A stretch of DNA of 34,314 bases from CAZLYX01 sp964563885 (GCA_964563885.1 CAZLYX010000019.1:1-34314), one strand, 5' to 3'; numbered from the stretch's first letter, positions 23,670-32,964 are shown. Made by a program: numbers and translations. Notes: generated by a model not told the origin, from the sequence alone.

Positions 23670-23694
23670 ATTATAGCGGCCAGTGATAATGGCC
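23670..23694 (-). promoter_or_regulatory. Candidate serC -10 and upstream dyad
   Basis: TATAAT on the minus strand (23670-23675), about 25 bases before the ATG. A dyad GGCCA-7-TGGCC (23678-23694) fills the -10/-35 spacer. No good -35 is visible, which would fit an activator- or repressor-controlled promoter. Confidence 0.4.
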
Positions 23695-24045
23695 GGATGG
23701 ATTTAAGTAAATAATTTAACGGTCTATTCTAGTCCTCACCATAGGTTTTCGCAAGTATTAGTCAGTAAATTACCCAAATATCGTTTTTAAAATTATAGTG
23801 AATTTTTGTACATAATCTAGTTTATAAGGCTTTAAATAGAGAATAATACTGTTTGTAAGCTTTATATCTTATTTAATCACTACTAATAAGGCTTTGAGTG
23901 GTTTTGCTGAAACTGATACGTTACGATGAGTCGTGTATGTTTAAACGCTTGAAATGTTTTTAAAATAAAGCCACACAAAAATACTTATTTTTATGCTGTA
24001 AACTGTGTAGTGTATCTTGATTGCCTATTGAATCATCATGACTCA

Positions 24046-24073
24046 TTTTGATTAAACGCTGTAATGATATAAA
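24046..24073 (+). promoter_or_regulatory. Candidate promoter of the rimP-nusA-infB operon
   Basis: TTTTGA (24046-24051), 16-base spacer, TATAAA (24068-24073). Predicted start near 24080, giving a leader of about 100 bases that includes the hairpin at 24144. Confidence 0.35.
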
Positions 24074-24143
24074 AACATGGTCTTTTCTTTTCTTTTTGGC
24101 ATAAATAAGTTAAAATAAACAAATTTTTCAATATTTACTGAGA

Positions 24144-24166
24144 AATGGCCTGCCGGCCATTTTTTT
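24144..24166 (+). terminator. Intrinsic terminator/attenuator just before rimP
   Basis: Perfect 7-bp stem AATGGCC/GGCCATT (24144-24150 / 24155-24161) with loop TGCC and a run of seven Ts (24160-24166), 15 bases before the rimP ATG. No plus-strand gene lies upstream for 1.8 kb, so it must act on the operon's own leader or on a short leader RNA. Confidence 0.7.
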
Positions 24167-24181
24167 GTTTACAGGGATATA

Positions 24182-24610
24182 ATGGACATTCAGACCTTAC
24201 TGGAAAAAACCTTGCCTGGTTTGGGCTACGAGTTAGTGGATTATGAGTTGACTCCGCACGGCGACTTGCGGGTGTTTATTGATATTGAGCGCGGCATCAC
24301 AGTAGAAGACTGCGCTACTGTTAGCAATCATTTAAGCCGTTTGTTCGTAGTGGAAGACGTTGACTACAAACGTCTTGAGATTTCGAGCCCCGGTTTAGAT
24401 CGCCCATTAAAAAAAGCTGCTGATTTTGTTCGTTTCAGTGGAAGCTTAGTCAAAATTAAAACGCGACTGCCGGTTGAAGGGCAAAAAAATTTCATTGGCC
24501 GCCTCGAGGGCTGTGATAATGATATTGTTCACATCACTTTCGACGGCAAAACTGCCAATATAGAGCTGGCTAATATAGATAAAGCCCGCTTGAAATCCGA
24601 ATTTAAATAG
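24182..24610 (+). CDS. rimP: Ribosome maturation factor RimP
   Basis: 142 residues; needed for maturation of the 30S subunit. The N-terminal alpha/beta domain contains LPGLGYELVDYEL and VFIDIERGITVEDCATVSNHLSRLF (split across about 37-61), then LEISSPGLDRPLKKAADFVRF, the hallmark of the family, and a C-terminal Sm-like domain (about 85-142). AGGGAT before the ATG. First gene of the conserved rimP-nusA-infB operon; nusA follows after 22 bases. Confidence 0.95.
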   Translation: MDIQTLLEKTLPGLGYELVDYELTPHGDLRVFIDIERGITVEDCATVSNHLSRLFVVEDVDYKRLEISSPGLDRPLKKAADFVRFSGSLVKIKTRLPVEGQKNFIGRLEGCDNDIVHITFDGKTANIELANIDKARLKSEFK

Positions 24611-24632
24611 ATATTTTGCAGGAGAGTAACCC

Positions 24633-26144
24633 ATGAGTCGCGAAATGTTACAATTGGCCGAAGCGTTGGCCAGCGAAAAAAACGTAAATGCAGAAGTGGT
24701 TTTTGAAGCGCTTGAGTTTGCTTTGGCCACAGCCGCCAAAAAGAGAAATATCCTTGAAGGTATTGACCGTGAGCATATGGATGTGCGTGTGTCTATCGAT
24801 CGACAAACAGGCGAATATCAAACATTTCGCCGTTGGCTGATTGTGGAAGATGAAGAGTATACCTATCCGGATATTCAAAAAACCATAGAAGAAATTCAAG
24901 AAGATATTCCTGATACTGAGCTGCAAAATGGTGAGTATTACGAAGAGCCATTAGATAACGTCGCTTTCGGACGACAGGCTGCGCAAACTGCTAAACAAAT
25001 TATTCTACAACGTATTCGTGACGCCGAGCGTGAGCAAGTATTAGAAGAGTTTTTGACGCGCAAAGAAGACATTGTGCTAGGCACGATTAAGCGAAGTGAA
25101 CGCCATGGTATGATTATCGAAATTGGTAAATTAGACGCATTGTTGCCGCGTGACCAGATGATTCCGCGCGAAAATTTCCGCAGTGGTGACCGTGTTCGCG
25201 CTTTGTTTTTAAAAGTGGAAGAGGTCGGTGCTCGCAAACAAGTGATTCTGAGCAGAACGTCACATGACTTTTTGGTGAAGTTGTTTGAGATGGAAGTGCC
25301 TGAAATAGAAGATGGTCTATTGGAAATTAAAGAGGCTGCTCGTGATCCTGGCCAGCGTGCCAAAATCGCAGTGAAATCCAATGATGGTCGAATTGATCCG
25401 CAAGGTACTTGTATTGGTATGCGTGGCTCACGCGTTAATGCTGTGTCCAATGAGTTAAATGGCGAGCGTATTGACGTTGTGTTGTGGTCTCCCGAAACAG
25501 CTCAGTTTGTGATCAATGCATTATCGCCAGCAGAAGTATCGCGCATTTTAATTGATGAAGACAATCATTCGGTTGATGTAATTGTGACTGAAGATCAATT
25601 GGCTTTAGCCATTGGACGTGGTGGTCAAAATGTACGCTTGGCCGCAGACCTAACCGGTTGGCAACTTAATATTATGACGATTGAAGAGGCGGATGAACGA
25701 CATGAAGCTGAAGATTCTGTTATTCGCAATGTGTTTGTCGCGCATTTAAATGTTGATGAGGCAACAGCAGATTTGTTGGTACAAGAGGGCTTTGCTACAC
25801 TAGAAGAAGTGGCTTATGTTCCAGCCAATGAATTGCTCGAGATTGAAGGTTTCGATGAGAGCACAGTAGAAATTCTGCGTAACCGTGCTCGTGATGCTAT
25901 TTTAACGCTTGCCATTGCTTCTGAAGAAAAGCTGGAGGGCGTGGATGAAGATCTGCGGACATTAGATGGCGTTGACCAAGACATGTTGCGCGATATGGCA
26001 AATGCAGGCATTACAACCCGTGAGGATTTGGCTGAGCTGGCGTTGGATGAGCTAATTGAAATAACGGGAATTAGTTCTGAAGAAGCAGAAAAAGTTATCA
26101 TGGCGGCACGTGCGCACTGGTTCGAAGAAAATGAAAATAATTAA
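24633..26144 (+). CDS. nusA: Transcription termination/antitermination factor NusA
   Basis: 503 residues, close to E. coli NusA (495). Binds RNA polymerase and nascent RNA, modulating pausing, termination and antitermination. Domains in order: N-terminal polymerase-binding domain (about 1-125), S1 (about 135-200, GTIKRSERHGMIIEIG), KH1 (GTCIGMRGSRVNAV from about 261), KH2 (AIGRGGQNVRLA from about 326), then two acidic helix-hairpin-helix repeats (about 365-425 and 440-495) as in Gammaproteobacteria and Betaproteobacteria. Strong AGGAGAG ribosome site. Only 10 bases separate it from infB. Confidence 0.97.
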   Translation: MSREMLQLAEALASEKNVNAEVVFEALEFALATAAKKRNILEGIDREHMDVRVSIDRQTGEYQTFRRWLIVEDEEYTYPDIQKTIEEIQEDIPDTELQNGEYYEEPLDNVAFGRQAAQTAKQIILQRIRDAEREQVLEEFLTRKEDIVLGTIKRSERHGMIIEIGKLDALLPRDQMIPRENFRSGDRVRALFLKVEEVGARKQVILSRTSHDFLVKLFEMEVPEIEDGLLEIKEAARDPGQRAKIAVKSNDGRIDPQGTCIGMRGSRVNAVSNELNGERIDVVLWSPETAQFVINALSPAEVSRILIDEDNHSVDVIVTEDQLALAIGRGGQNVRLAADLTGWQLNIMTIEEADERHEAEDSVIRNVFVAHLNVDEATADLLVQEGFATLEEVAYVPANELLEIEGFDESTVEILRNRARDAILTLAIASEEKLEGVDEDLRTLDGVDQDMLRDMANAGITTREDLAELALDELIEITGISSEEAEKVIMAARAHWFEENENN

Positions 26145-26154
26145 GAGGTAAGGT

Positions 26155-29064
26155 ATGAGTAAGAGTACCGTAGAACAATTTGCCACCGAGCTTAAATTGC
26201 CGGTGGAGAAGCTGCTGGAGCAGCTCAACGATGCTGGCGTGAACAAATCTGGCGCAGCTGATGAAGTATCGCTAGATGATAAAAAGCAATTATTGGCGCA
26301 TATGCGAAAAAATAATGGTAGTCAGGGTGAAGCCATTACTATTGATCGTAAGAAAACTGAAGTAAGCTCGGTTGGCGGTGTGCAAGTTGAACGCCGCCGT
26401 AGTCGTAAGGTGGTTGTGCCTGATGCAAATGAAGCAGCCAATGGCGTTATTAAGTTAGAAGCTGACACTTCAGCAGCTGATGCCGCATCCGCTCAGCAAG
26501 CTGAAGGAGAAAAGAAAATAGCTCAAGCACAAGAGGCAGAACGCCTTGCTTTAGCGGAACAAGCTGCAGAAGAAGAAAAGAAAAAGCAAGCAGCACAAGC
26601 CGCTGCTACTCTTCAAGCTCAAGCAATTACAGAGGCGCAATTACAAGTGGAGCCTGCAATAGAGGCGGTCAAGGAAGTGGTTGAAAAAGTTAAAGTTGTG
26701 CCTGCTGCTGAATCAGTAAAAGAGACAGACAAAGCTAAGCCGCAAGTAAAACATGCGAAGAATACACAACGTAAAGAAAAAACAGCTGCTGAAGCGCCTG
26801 TTGCCAGCCCTCAGCCGGTAGTGAGTGTCGCTGAGCAAGCAACGCGTGATGATGAGGCACGCCGTTCTGCCGCGTTACGCGCTCACCAAGAGGCGCTACT
26901 TAAAGAGAAACAAGATCGCCAAGCTCGACGCGAAGCAGTAAAGCTGCAAATTCAGCAAGATGCAAAAGCGGCACAAGAAGCAAAAGAACAACGTTCAGCA
27001 GAGCCGCGTTCGGCCAAGCCCACAGAGAAAAAACCTTTGGTTGCAACTGGTGGACCTACCGCCGCTGCTACCACTGACGAGGCTACTGCTGCCGCTCCAG
27101 CGCGTAAAAAAGAAGACCGTCCACCGCAGCGTAATGAAGCGGCAGATGGCAAGTCGCGTGGCAGTAAAGCCAAAACTGGCCGAGAGCGTAGTGGTCAGGG
27201 TCGCCAAGATGATAAATGGCGTACAGGTAATAAAAGAGGCGGCAAAAGACAACAGGTTAAAATGGAGCCAAATCAACATGGTTTCCAAGCACCAACCGAG
27301 CCTGTAATGCATGAAGTTTTGGTACCGGAAACCATTACCGTGGCCGAATTGGCTCACAAAATGTCGGTAAAAGCAGTTGAATTGATTAAAGTACTGATGA
27401 AAATGGGTTTGATGGTGACCATTAACCAGCCACTTGATCAAGATACTGCATTGATTGTGGTAGAGGAAATGGGTCATACCGGTCGTGCTGCTGCGGCTGA
27501 TGATCCTGAAGCATTCTTAATTGATCCTGAAGATGCTGTTGCCACTGGTGAGTTGCTACATCGTCCACCAGTGGTCACTGTGATGGGTCACGTTGACCAT
27601 GGTAAAACGTCGTTGCTCGACTATATTCGTCGTGCCAAAGTGGTACAAGGTGAGGCAGGTGGAATTACCCAGCACATCGGTGCTTATCATGTGAAAACAC
27701 CGCGTGGTGTGGTCACATTCTTGGATACTCCAGGTCACGAAGCTTTTACAGCGATGCGTGCACGTGGTGCCAAAGCCACTGATATTGTGATTTTGGTGGT
27801 GGCAGCAGATGACGGTGTAATGCCGCAAACCATCGAAGCTATTGCACATGCTAAAGCGGCTGGCGTGCCGATTGTAGTTGCCATCAACAAAATTGATAAA
27901 GAGGCGGCTAATCCAGAGCGTATCCGTCAGGAATTAACAGCGCATGAAGTAGTGCCTGATACTTGGGGCGGTAATGTGCAATTCATTGAAGTTTCAGCTA
28001 AACAAGGCTTAAACATTGATGCATTATTGGAAGCAGTATTGCTTGAAGCAGAAGTATTAGAGTTGCAAGCGCCAGAAGAAGCGCCAGCTAAAGGTATTAT
28101 TGTTGAAGCCAGACTGGATAAAGGTCGTGGTGCAGTGGCGACACTATTAGTACAAAGCGGTACTTTGCACAAAGGTGATATGCTGCTTGCTGGTACTGCG
28201 TTTGGTAAAATTCGTGCCATCATAGATGAAAACGGCAAATTGATTGATAAAGCGGGTCCGTCTATTCCAGTAGAGATTTTAGGCCTGTCTGATGTGCCTA
28301 ATGCTGGTGAAGATGCAATGGTGCTAGGTGATGAGAAGAAAGCACGTGAAATTGCTTTGTTCCGTCAAGGTAAATACCGTGATGTACGCTTAGCTAAACA
28401 GCAAGCTTCTAAACTAGAAAATATGTTTAGCAACATGGGTGAAAACCAAGCTCAATCGCTGTCTGTTATTATTAAAGCAGATATGCAAGGTTCTTATGAA
28501 GCATTGTCTGGCAGCTTGAAAAAGTTGTCTACTGACGAAGTTAAGGTTAATGTGCTGCACAGCGGTGTAGGCGGTATTACTGAAACAGACATCAACTTGG
28601 CGATTGCTTCAGGTGCGTTTGTGATTGGCTTTAACGTACGTGCTGATGGCTCTGCCCGTAAACTCGCAGAGACTGAAGATGTAGAAATCCGTTATTACAA
28701 CATTATTTATGATGCAATTGATGATGTGAAGGCGGCCATGAGTGGTATGTTGGCACCAGAGCAAAAAGAAAACATCATTGGTATGGTGTCAATTCGCCAA
28801 GTGATTAGCGTGTCTAAAGTTGGTAATATTGCGGGCTGTATGGTAACTGATGGCATGGTTAAACGTGATTCGCATGTTCGTTTAATTCGCAATAATGTGG
28901 TGGTACACACTGGTGATCTCGCCTCATTGAAGCGTTTTAAAGACGATGCCAAAGAAGTTCGTATGGGCTTTGAGTGTGGCTTAATGTTGAAAAACTACAA
29001 TGAGATTTTCGAAGGCGATCAATTAGAAGTCTTTGAAATTGTACAAGTAGCACGTAGTTTGTAA
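26155..29064 (+). CDS. infB: Translation initiation factor IF-2
   Basis: 969 residues. GTPase that brings initiator tRNA to the 30S subunit and promotes subunit joining. The N-terminal IF2_N domain (STVEQFATELKLPVEKLLEQL, about 2-50) is followed by a long Ala/Glu/Lys/Arg-rich linker (about 95-390), a second IF2_N-like domain (about 395-445), then the G domain with G1 GHVDHGKT 478-485, G3 DTPGH 524-528 and G4 NKID 578-581, and the beta-barrel and C-terminal fMet-tRNA domains. AAGAGGTAAGGT precedes the ATG. A DUS-pair terminator follows the gene after about 15 bases, so the operon probably ends here. Confidence 0.97.
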   Translation: MSKSTVEQFATELKLPVEKLLEQLNDAGVNKSGAADEVSLDDKKQLLAHMRKNNGSQGEAITIDRKKTEVSSVGGVQVERRRSRKVVVPDANEAANGVIKLEADTSAADAASAQQAEGEKKIAQAQEAERLALAEQAAEEEKKKQAAQAAATLQAQAITEAQLQVEPAIEAVKEVVEKVKVVPAAESVKETDKAKPQVKHAKNTQRKEKTAAEAPVASPQPVVSVAEQATRDDEARRSAALRAHQEALLKEKQDRQARREAVKLQIQQDAKAAQEAKEQRSAEPRSAKPTEKKPLVATGGPTAAATTDEATAAAPARKKEDRPPQRNEAADGKSRGSKAKTGRERSGQGRQDDKWRTGNKRGGKRQQVKMEPNQHGFQAPTEPVMHEVLVPETITVAELAHKMSVKAVELIKVLMKMGLMVTINQPLDQDTALIVVEEMGHTGRAAAADDPEAFLIDPEDAVATGELLHRPPVVTVMGHVDHGKTSLLDYIRRAKVVQGEAGGITQHIGAYHVKTPRGVVTFLDTPGHEAFTAMRARGAKATDIVILVVAADDGVMPQTIEAIAHAKAAGVPIVVAINKIDKEAANPERIRQELTAHEVVPDTWGGNVQFIEVSAKQGLNIDALLEAVLLEAEVLELQAPEEAPAKGIIVEARLDKGRGAVATLLVQSGTLHKGDMLLAGTAFGKIRAIIDENGKLIDKAGPSIPVEILGLSDVPNAGEDAMVLGDEKKAREIALFRQGKYRDVRLAKQQASKLENMFSNMGENQAQSLSVIIKADMQGSYEALSGSLKKLSTDEVKVNVLHSGVGGITETDINLAIASGAFVIGFNVRADGSARKLAETEDVEIRYYNIIYDAIDDVKAAMSGMLAPEQKENIIGMVSIRQVISVSKVGNIAGCMVTDGMVKRDSHVRLIRNNVVVHTGDLASLKRFKDDAKEVRMGFECGLMLKNYNEIFEGDQLEVFEIVQVARSL

Positions 29065-29079
29065 GCTAGTTCAATACCT

Positions 29080-29116
29080 AAAAAGGCTACCTGAATATCT
29101 TCAGGTAGCCTTTTTT
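29080..29116 (+). terminator. DUS-pair terminator of the rimP-nusA-infB operon
   Basis: DUS at 29084-29095 and 29100-29111, 16-bp stem with the 4-base loop TATC and a T-run after it: the tightest of the DUS hairpins here. Convergent with tldD. Confidence 0.9.
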
Positions 29117-29188
29117 AGATTATGTATATTGTTGGTTTATAAGTTGGAAATGGTTAGTATCAACAAGGCTTCAGCTAGCTTTAGCATA

Positions 29189-30631
29189 TTAAGATGCGTC
29201 GCTACCACCAATGGTAAGACCTGAATCTATGCGCATTGTAGGTTGCCCTACGCCCACAGGTACACTTTGTCCTTCTTTGCCGCACACACCAATGCCACTG
29301 TCGAGCTGGCTGTCGTTGCCAATCATGCTGACGTGTTTCATAACTTCAGGACCGTTGCCAATGATGGTTGCACCTTTAACAGGATATTGTAATTTACCAT
29401 TTTCTACCCACCAAGCTTCTGATGCGCTGAACACAAATTTGCCGCTGGTGATGTCTACTTGACCACCGCCAAAGTTCACTGCATAAATGCCTTTATCGAT
29501 TGAAGCAATAATTTCTTCAGGTACGAGCGTGCCGTTTTCCATAAATGTATTGGTCATGCGTGGCATCGGGGTGGATGAATAGCTTTCTCTACGACCGTTA
29601 CCAGTAGTGGCTGCGCCCATTAAGCGTGCATTGGTTTCATCTTGTAGGTAGCCTACTAAAATACCGTCTTCAATTAAAACGGTGCGACCTGTGTGATTGC
29701 CCTCATCATCGATATTAAGTGACCCGCGTCGATCAGGGATATTGCCTTGATCTACAACAGTAACGCCTTTTGCTGCCACACGTTCGCCAATGCGACCAGA
29801 AAATGCACTGGTTTGCTTGCGGTTGAAATCACCTTCTAAACCATGACCAACTGCTTCGTGTAGCAATACGCCAGGCCAGCCACTGCCCAACACCACTGTC
29901 ATGGCACCCGCTGGAGCAGGGCGCGCTTCTAAATTAGTAAGTGCTTGTTGCACTGCAGCATTAACATATTCCTGCAAACGAGCCTCGTTGAAGTAAGCTA
30001 AATCAAACCTGCCGCCACCGCCGGCACCGCCTTGTTCGCGACGCTCGCCTTGTTTGGCAATTACAGATACGCTCAGGCGCACCAATGGTCGAATATCGGC
30101 GGCGTGTTTTCCATCGAGCCGAGCCAGATAAATTAAGTCATATTCGCACGTTAAACCCGCCATCACTTGAACTATTCTCGGGTCGGCAGCTTTAGCCAAG
30201 GTTTCAACTTGATTGAGCAATGCCACTTTTGTGGCTGAGTCCATACTATTAATGGGATTTTCAGTGGTGTGGATTAGAGGTGAAACACGCAGATTAGGCA
30301 CATGAATAGTTGATTCTTTTCCAGCAAGGCCAATGGCGCGTACTGCCTTGGCGGCGCGTTGAATTGATTCGAGGTTGAGGCTATCAGCATAGGCAAAAGC
30401 TGTTTTCTCACCAGATACGGCACGCACACCTACGCCTTGGTCAATTTGAAAACTACCCGATTTAACCAAGCCTTCTTCTAAGTGCCAGCTTTCATAAGCA
30501 GTTCGCTGACAATAAATATCGGCATAATCTACATGATGGTTGCCAATAAGATTGAGGCTTGAGCCGAGTTGCTCAGGTGATAGATGATTGGCATTAAGCA
30601 GCTGGGAAACAACGGTTTGATAAGTGTGCAT
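29189..30631 (-). CDS. tldD: Metalloprotease TldD
   Basis: 480 residues of the TldD/PmbA (M103) family. TldD forms a complex with TldE (PmbA) that degrades unfolded peptides and matures some ribosomally made peptides. The metal motif is H258-E259-x3-H263 in LLHEAVGHGLEGD. Other typical features are IYCQRTAYESWHLEEG, GVGVRAVSGEKTAFAY, the MPRMTNTFMENG segment and DSGIGVCGKEGQSVPVGVGQP in parts near the end. The partner tldE is not in the window. No ribosome site is obvious; the nearest AGGT belongs to a near-DUS and is 14 bases from the ATG. Confidence 0.94.
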   Translation of the reverse strand: MHTYQTVVSQLLNANHLSPEQLGSSLNLIGNHHVDYADIYCQRTAYESWHLEEGLVKSGSFQIDQGVGVRAVSGEKTAFAYADSLNLESIQRAAKAVRAIGLAGKESTIHVPNLRVSPLIHTTENPINSMDSATKVALLNQVETLAKAADPRIVQVMAGLTCEYDLIYLARLDGKHAADIRPLVRLSVSVIAKQGERREQGGAGGGGRFDLAYFNEARLQEYVNAAVQQALTNLEARPAPAGAMTVVLGSGWPGVLLHEAVGHGLEGDFNRKQTSAFSGRIGERVAAKGVTVVDQGNIPDRRGSLNIDDEGNHTGRTVLIEDGILVGYLQDETNARLMGAATTGNGRRESYSSTPMPRMTNTFMENGTLVPEEIIASIDKGIYAVNFGGGQVDITSGKFVFSASEAWWVENGKLQYPVKGATIIGNGPEVMKHVSMIGNDSQLDSGIGVCGKEGQSVPVGVGQPTMRIDSGLTIGGSDAS

Positions 30632-30639
30632 GGACGGTA

Positions 30640-30651
30640 TGGCTACCTGAA
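30640..30651 (+). repeat. Near-DUS upstream of tldD (11/12)
   Basis: TGGCTACCTGAA, differing only in the first base, 9 bases before the tldD start codon. Confidence 0.6.
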
Positions 30652-30671
30652 AAGTAATTGAAATTAAACAA

Positions 30672-30677
30672 ATTATA
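30672..30677 (-). promoter_or_regulatory. Candidate tldD -10 element
   Basis: TATAAT on the minus strand about 40 bases before the ATG; no convincing -35. Confidence 0.3.
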
Positions 30678-30841
30678 CGTGATTCTCTACAAGCAGTATA
30701 TCAGGCAGTATATGAAGATAGTGTGAATCTATAAGTGTGTTATCAGGTTCAGTATATAAAGTGGCACGATGCTGCAAAAGAAGGGTTTATAAAGATAAAT
30801 TTTACTCAATCTGAAGGTTAATAAAGTATTAAAGGCTTAAT

Positions 30842-30881
30842 ATAAAAGGCTACCTTGAAAAATATTCAGGTAGCCTTTTAT
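30842..30881 (-). terminator. DUS-pair terminator of ppk (one arm with an inserted base)
   Basis: Right arm is a perfect DUS (30865-30876); the left arm (30847-30859) reads AGGCTACCTTGAA, with one extra T that would bulge from the stem. 20 bases beyond the ppk stop. Confidence 0.75.
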
Positions 30882-30900
30882 GATGATTAATGCGAACACA

Positions 30901-32964
30901 TTAGCCTTGGTGTGAATATTTTTCTAATAGATCGAGCTGTAAATTGACGATAGGTTCTCCATCGGTAGGAGTAGCGCGTACATAACTGCCGTCACCTTGC
31001 ATTAACCATGCTTGTTGATTGTCTTGCAGTGCTAGCGTTAAACCTTCGTAGATAACACGGGCTTTTATCACCGGGTCTTCAATTGGGGTGCAGGTTTCAA
31101 TACGGCGGAAAAAATTGCGTTCCATCCAGTCAGCGCTGGAAATATAGGTATCTTCGGCACCATCGTTATAAAAATAATAAACCCGCGCATGTTCAAGTTG
31201 GCGACCAACAATAGAGCGAACACGAATATTGTCTGACAAACCGGGCACTTCAGGTCGTAGAGAGCACATGCCGCGCACAATTAAATCTATTTGAACGCCA
31301 GCCGCGCTAGCAGCATAAAGCGCTTCTATTACACTGGTTTCAATCAGTGAATTCATTTTCGCAATAATGCGTGCTGGCTTACCCGCCTTGGCGTGTTCAA
31401 TTTCACGCTGAATACTGCTGATAACCATTTTGTGCAGCGTAAACGGGCTTTGGTAGAGTTTGTTGAGTTTGATAGGTTGACCTAAGCCGGTGATTTCCAT
31501 GAATAAAGTATTCACATCAGCCGTAATGTGTTCATCAGCCGTTATGAGTCCAAAGTCTGTATAAATACGCGAATTACCTTGATGGTAGTTGCCTGTGCCT
31601 AAATGGGCATAGCGTTTAAGGTTGCCCTGTTCACGACGCACCACCAAAGCCATTTTTGCATGTACTTTGTAACCATAAACACCGTAAACCACATGTGCGC
31701 CAGCATCTTCTAAGTATTGCGCCCAGTTGGCATTATTGGCTTCATCAAAACGAGCCATCAGTTCAACCACCACAGTGATTTGTTTACCTGCCAGTGCAGC
31801 GGCCATTAATTCGCGTACAAGCTCAGAATTGCTTCCAGTGCGATAAATGGTCATTTTAATTGCTACAACATCTGGATCGTGTGCCGCTTCACGGATAAAT
31901 TGTACTATTGGCTCAAATGATTGGTAAGGATGATGTAATAAAATATCTTGTTTGGCAGCAGCTTGAATCACCGAGCGGCCATTACTTAAGTATGTAGGCG
32001 TGGAAGCGGTATAAGGCGGAAATTTTAACTCAGGACGGTCTACCATGTCGGGCACAGCCATCAGGCGTACTAAGTTGACTGGGCCTTCTACTAAGTACAA
32101 AGCTTCATGCGTGATCTTAAAATGGCTTAATAAAAAATCACTGATGTGTGATGGGCAATTGCTTGGCATTTCTAGGCGCACACCATGGCCGAATTCTCGG
32201 TCATGCAACTCATTTTGAATCGCCGCCCGCAGATTTTTCAGGTCTACTGCGTCGACAGTGAGATCGCTATCGCGAGTTAGACGAAACTGATAACAGCCTT
32301 TTATCGACATACCCGGAAACAGTTTAAATACGTATTGATGCAAAATAGAAGATAAGAATACAAAACCATTATCACCGTTGCAAATTTCTTCAGGTAGCTT
32401 TAATACTCGTGGCAAAATACGCGGCGCTTGTACGATTGCCATGCCAGAGTCTCGACCAAATGCATCTTTGCCTTCTAACTCAACCGCAAAATTTAATGAT
32501 TTATTAAGCGGGCGTGGAAATGGATGCGAAGGGTCTAAGCCAATCGGGGTGAGGATGGGCAATAGCTCTCGATCAAAGTAGTCTTCAATCCAAGCGGTTT
32601 GTTCTGGTGTCCAAGCACGGCGACGGTAAAAGAAAATACGTTCTTGGCTTAAAGCAGGGATAAGTTCATGATTGAATAAATCATATTGGGTACGAATAAG
32701 ATCACGTGCTTCTATGGTGAGTGCACGCATGGTTTCTAAAGGTGTTGAGCCGTTTTCTAATATGGTATTTGGACGAAGCTTATGTTCTTGTTTTAACGAT
32801 GCAATGCGCACTTCAAAAAACTCATCTAGATTTGAGGAAACAATACATAGAAAACGTAAGCGCTCCAATAAAGGCACACGTGAGTCTTGCACTTGAGCGA
32901 GCACACGGCGATTAAAAGCCAGCAGACTCATTTCTCGGCATAAAATATGTTCAGGATTGTGCAT
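30901..32964 (-). CDS. ppk: Polyphosphate kinase 1
   Basis: 687 residues, matching E. coli PPK1 (688). Reversibly transfers the gamma phosphate of ATP to inorganic polyphosphate. Starts with the N-terminal domain REMSLLAFNRRVLAQVQD, followed by LRFLCIVSSNLDEFFEVR; the phospholipase-D-like C-terminal domains include VAIKMTIYRTGSNSELV, VELMARFDEANNANWA and the autophosphorylated histidine at about H454 in YAHLGTGNYH, then YISSADWMERNFFRRIE. AGAGA lies before the ATG. A near-DUS within the gene (32389) encodes KLPE. No ppx gene is adjacent. Confidence 0.96.
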   Translation of the reverse strand: MHNPEHILCREMSLLAFNRRVLAQVQDSRVPLLERLRFLCIVSSNLDEFFEVRIASLKQEHKLRPNTILENGSTPLETMRALTIEARDLIRTQYDLFNHELIPALSQERIFFYRRRAWTPEQTAWIEDYFDRELLPILTPIGLDPSHPFPRPLNKSLNFAVELEGKDAFGRDSGMAIVQAPRILPRVLKLPEEICNGDNGFVFLSSILHQYVFKLFPGMSIKGCYQFRLTRDSDLTVDAVDLKNLRAAIQNELHDREFGHGVRLEMPSNCPSHISDFLLSHFKITHEALYLVEGPVNLVRLMAVPDMVDRPELKFPPYTASTPTYLSNGRSVIQAAAKQDILLHHPYQSFEPIVQFIREAAHDPDVVAIKMTIYRTGSNSELVRELMAAALAGKQITVVVELMARFDEANNANWAQYLEDAGAHVVYGVYGYKVHAKMALVVRREQGNLKRYAHLGTGNYHQGNSRIYTDFGLITADEHITADVNTLFMEITGLGQPIKLNKLYQSPFTLHKMVISSIQREIEHAKAGKPARIIAKMNSLIETSVIEALYAASAAGVQIDLIVRGMCSLRPEVPGLSDNIRVRSIVGRQLEHARVYYFYNDGAEDTYISSADWMERNFFRRIETCTPIEDPVIKARVIYEGLTLALQDNQQAWLMQGDGSYVRATPTDGEPIVNLQLDLLEKYSHQG
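32389..32400 (-). repeat. Near-DUS inside ppk (11/12)
   Basis: TTCAGGTAGCTT; on the coding strand AAG CTA CCT GAA in frame (KLPE in LKLPEEI). Confidence 0.6.

Larger units (their letters stand above)
23648..24143. other. Long AT-rich divergent region between serC and rimP
   Basis: Together with the following hairpin this 534-base spacer separates serC from rimP. It holds the serC -10 and dyad at its left end and a candidate rimP promoter at its right. Stops occur in all frames. I looked for a tRNA (metY precedes rimP in E. coli) and found none; no DUS occurs here. Confidence 0.6.

Noticed and set aside
23700..24143. tRNA (metY-like) or other stable RNA upstream of rimP
   Set aside because: No cloverleaf, T-loop GTTCRA motif or CCA end could be found by eye.
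26960..27477. Long overlapping frames in the infB linker region
   Set aside because: They are out-of-frame readings of the low-complexity Ala/Lys/Glu linker and have no start signals.
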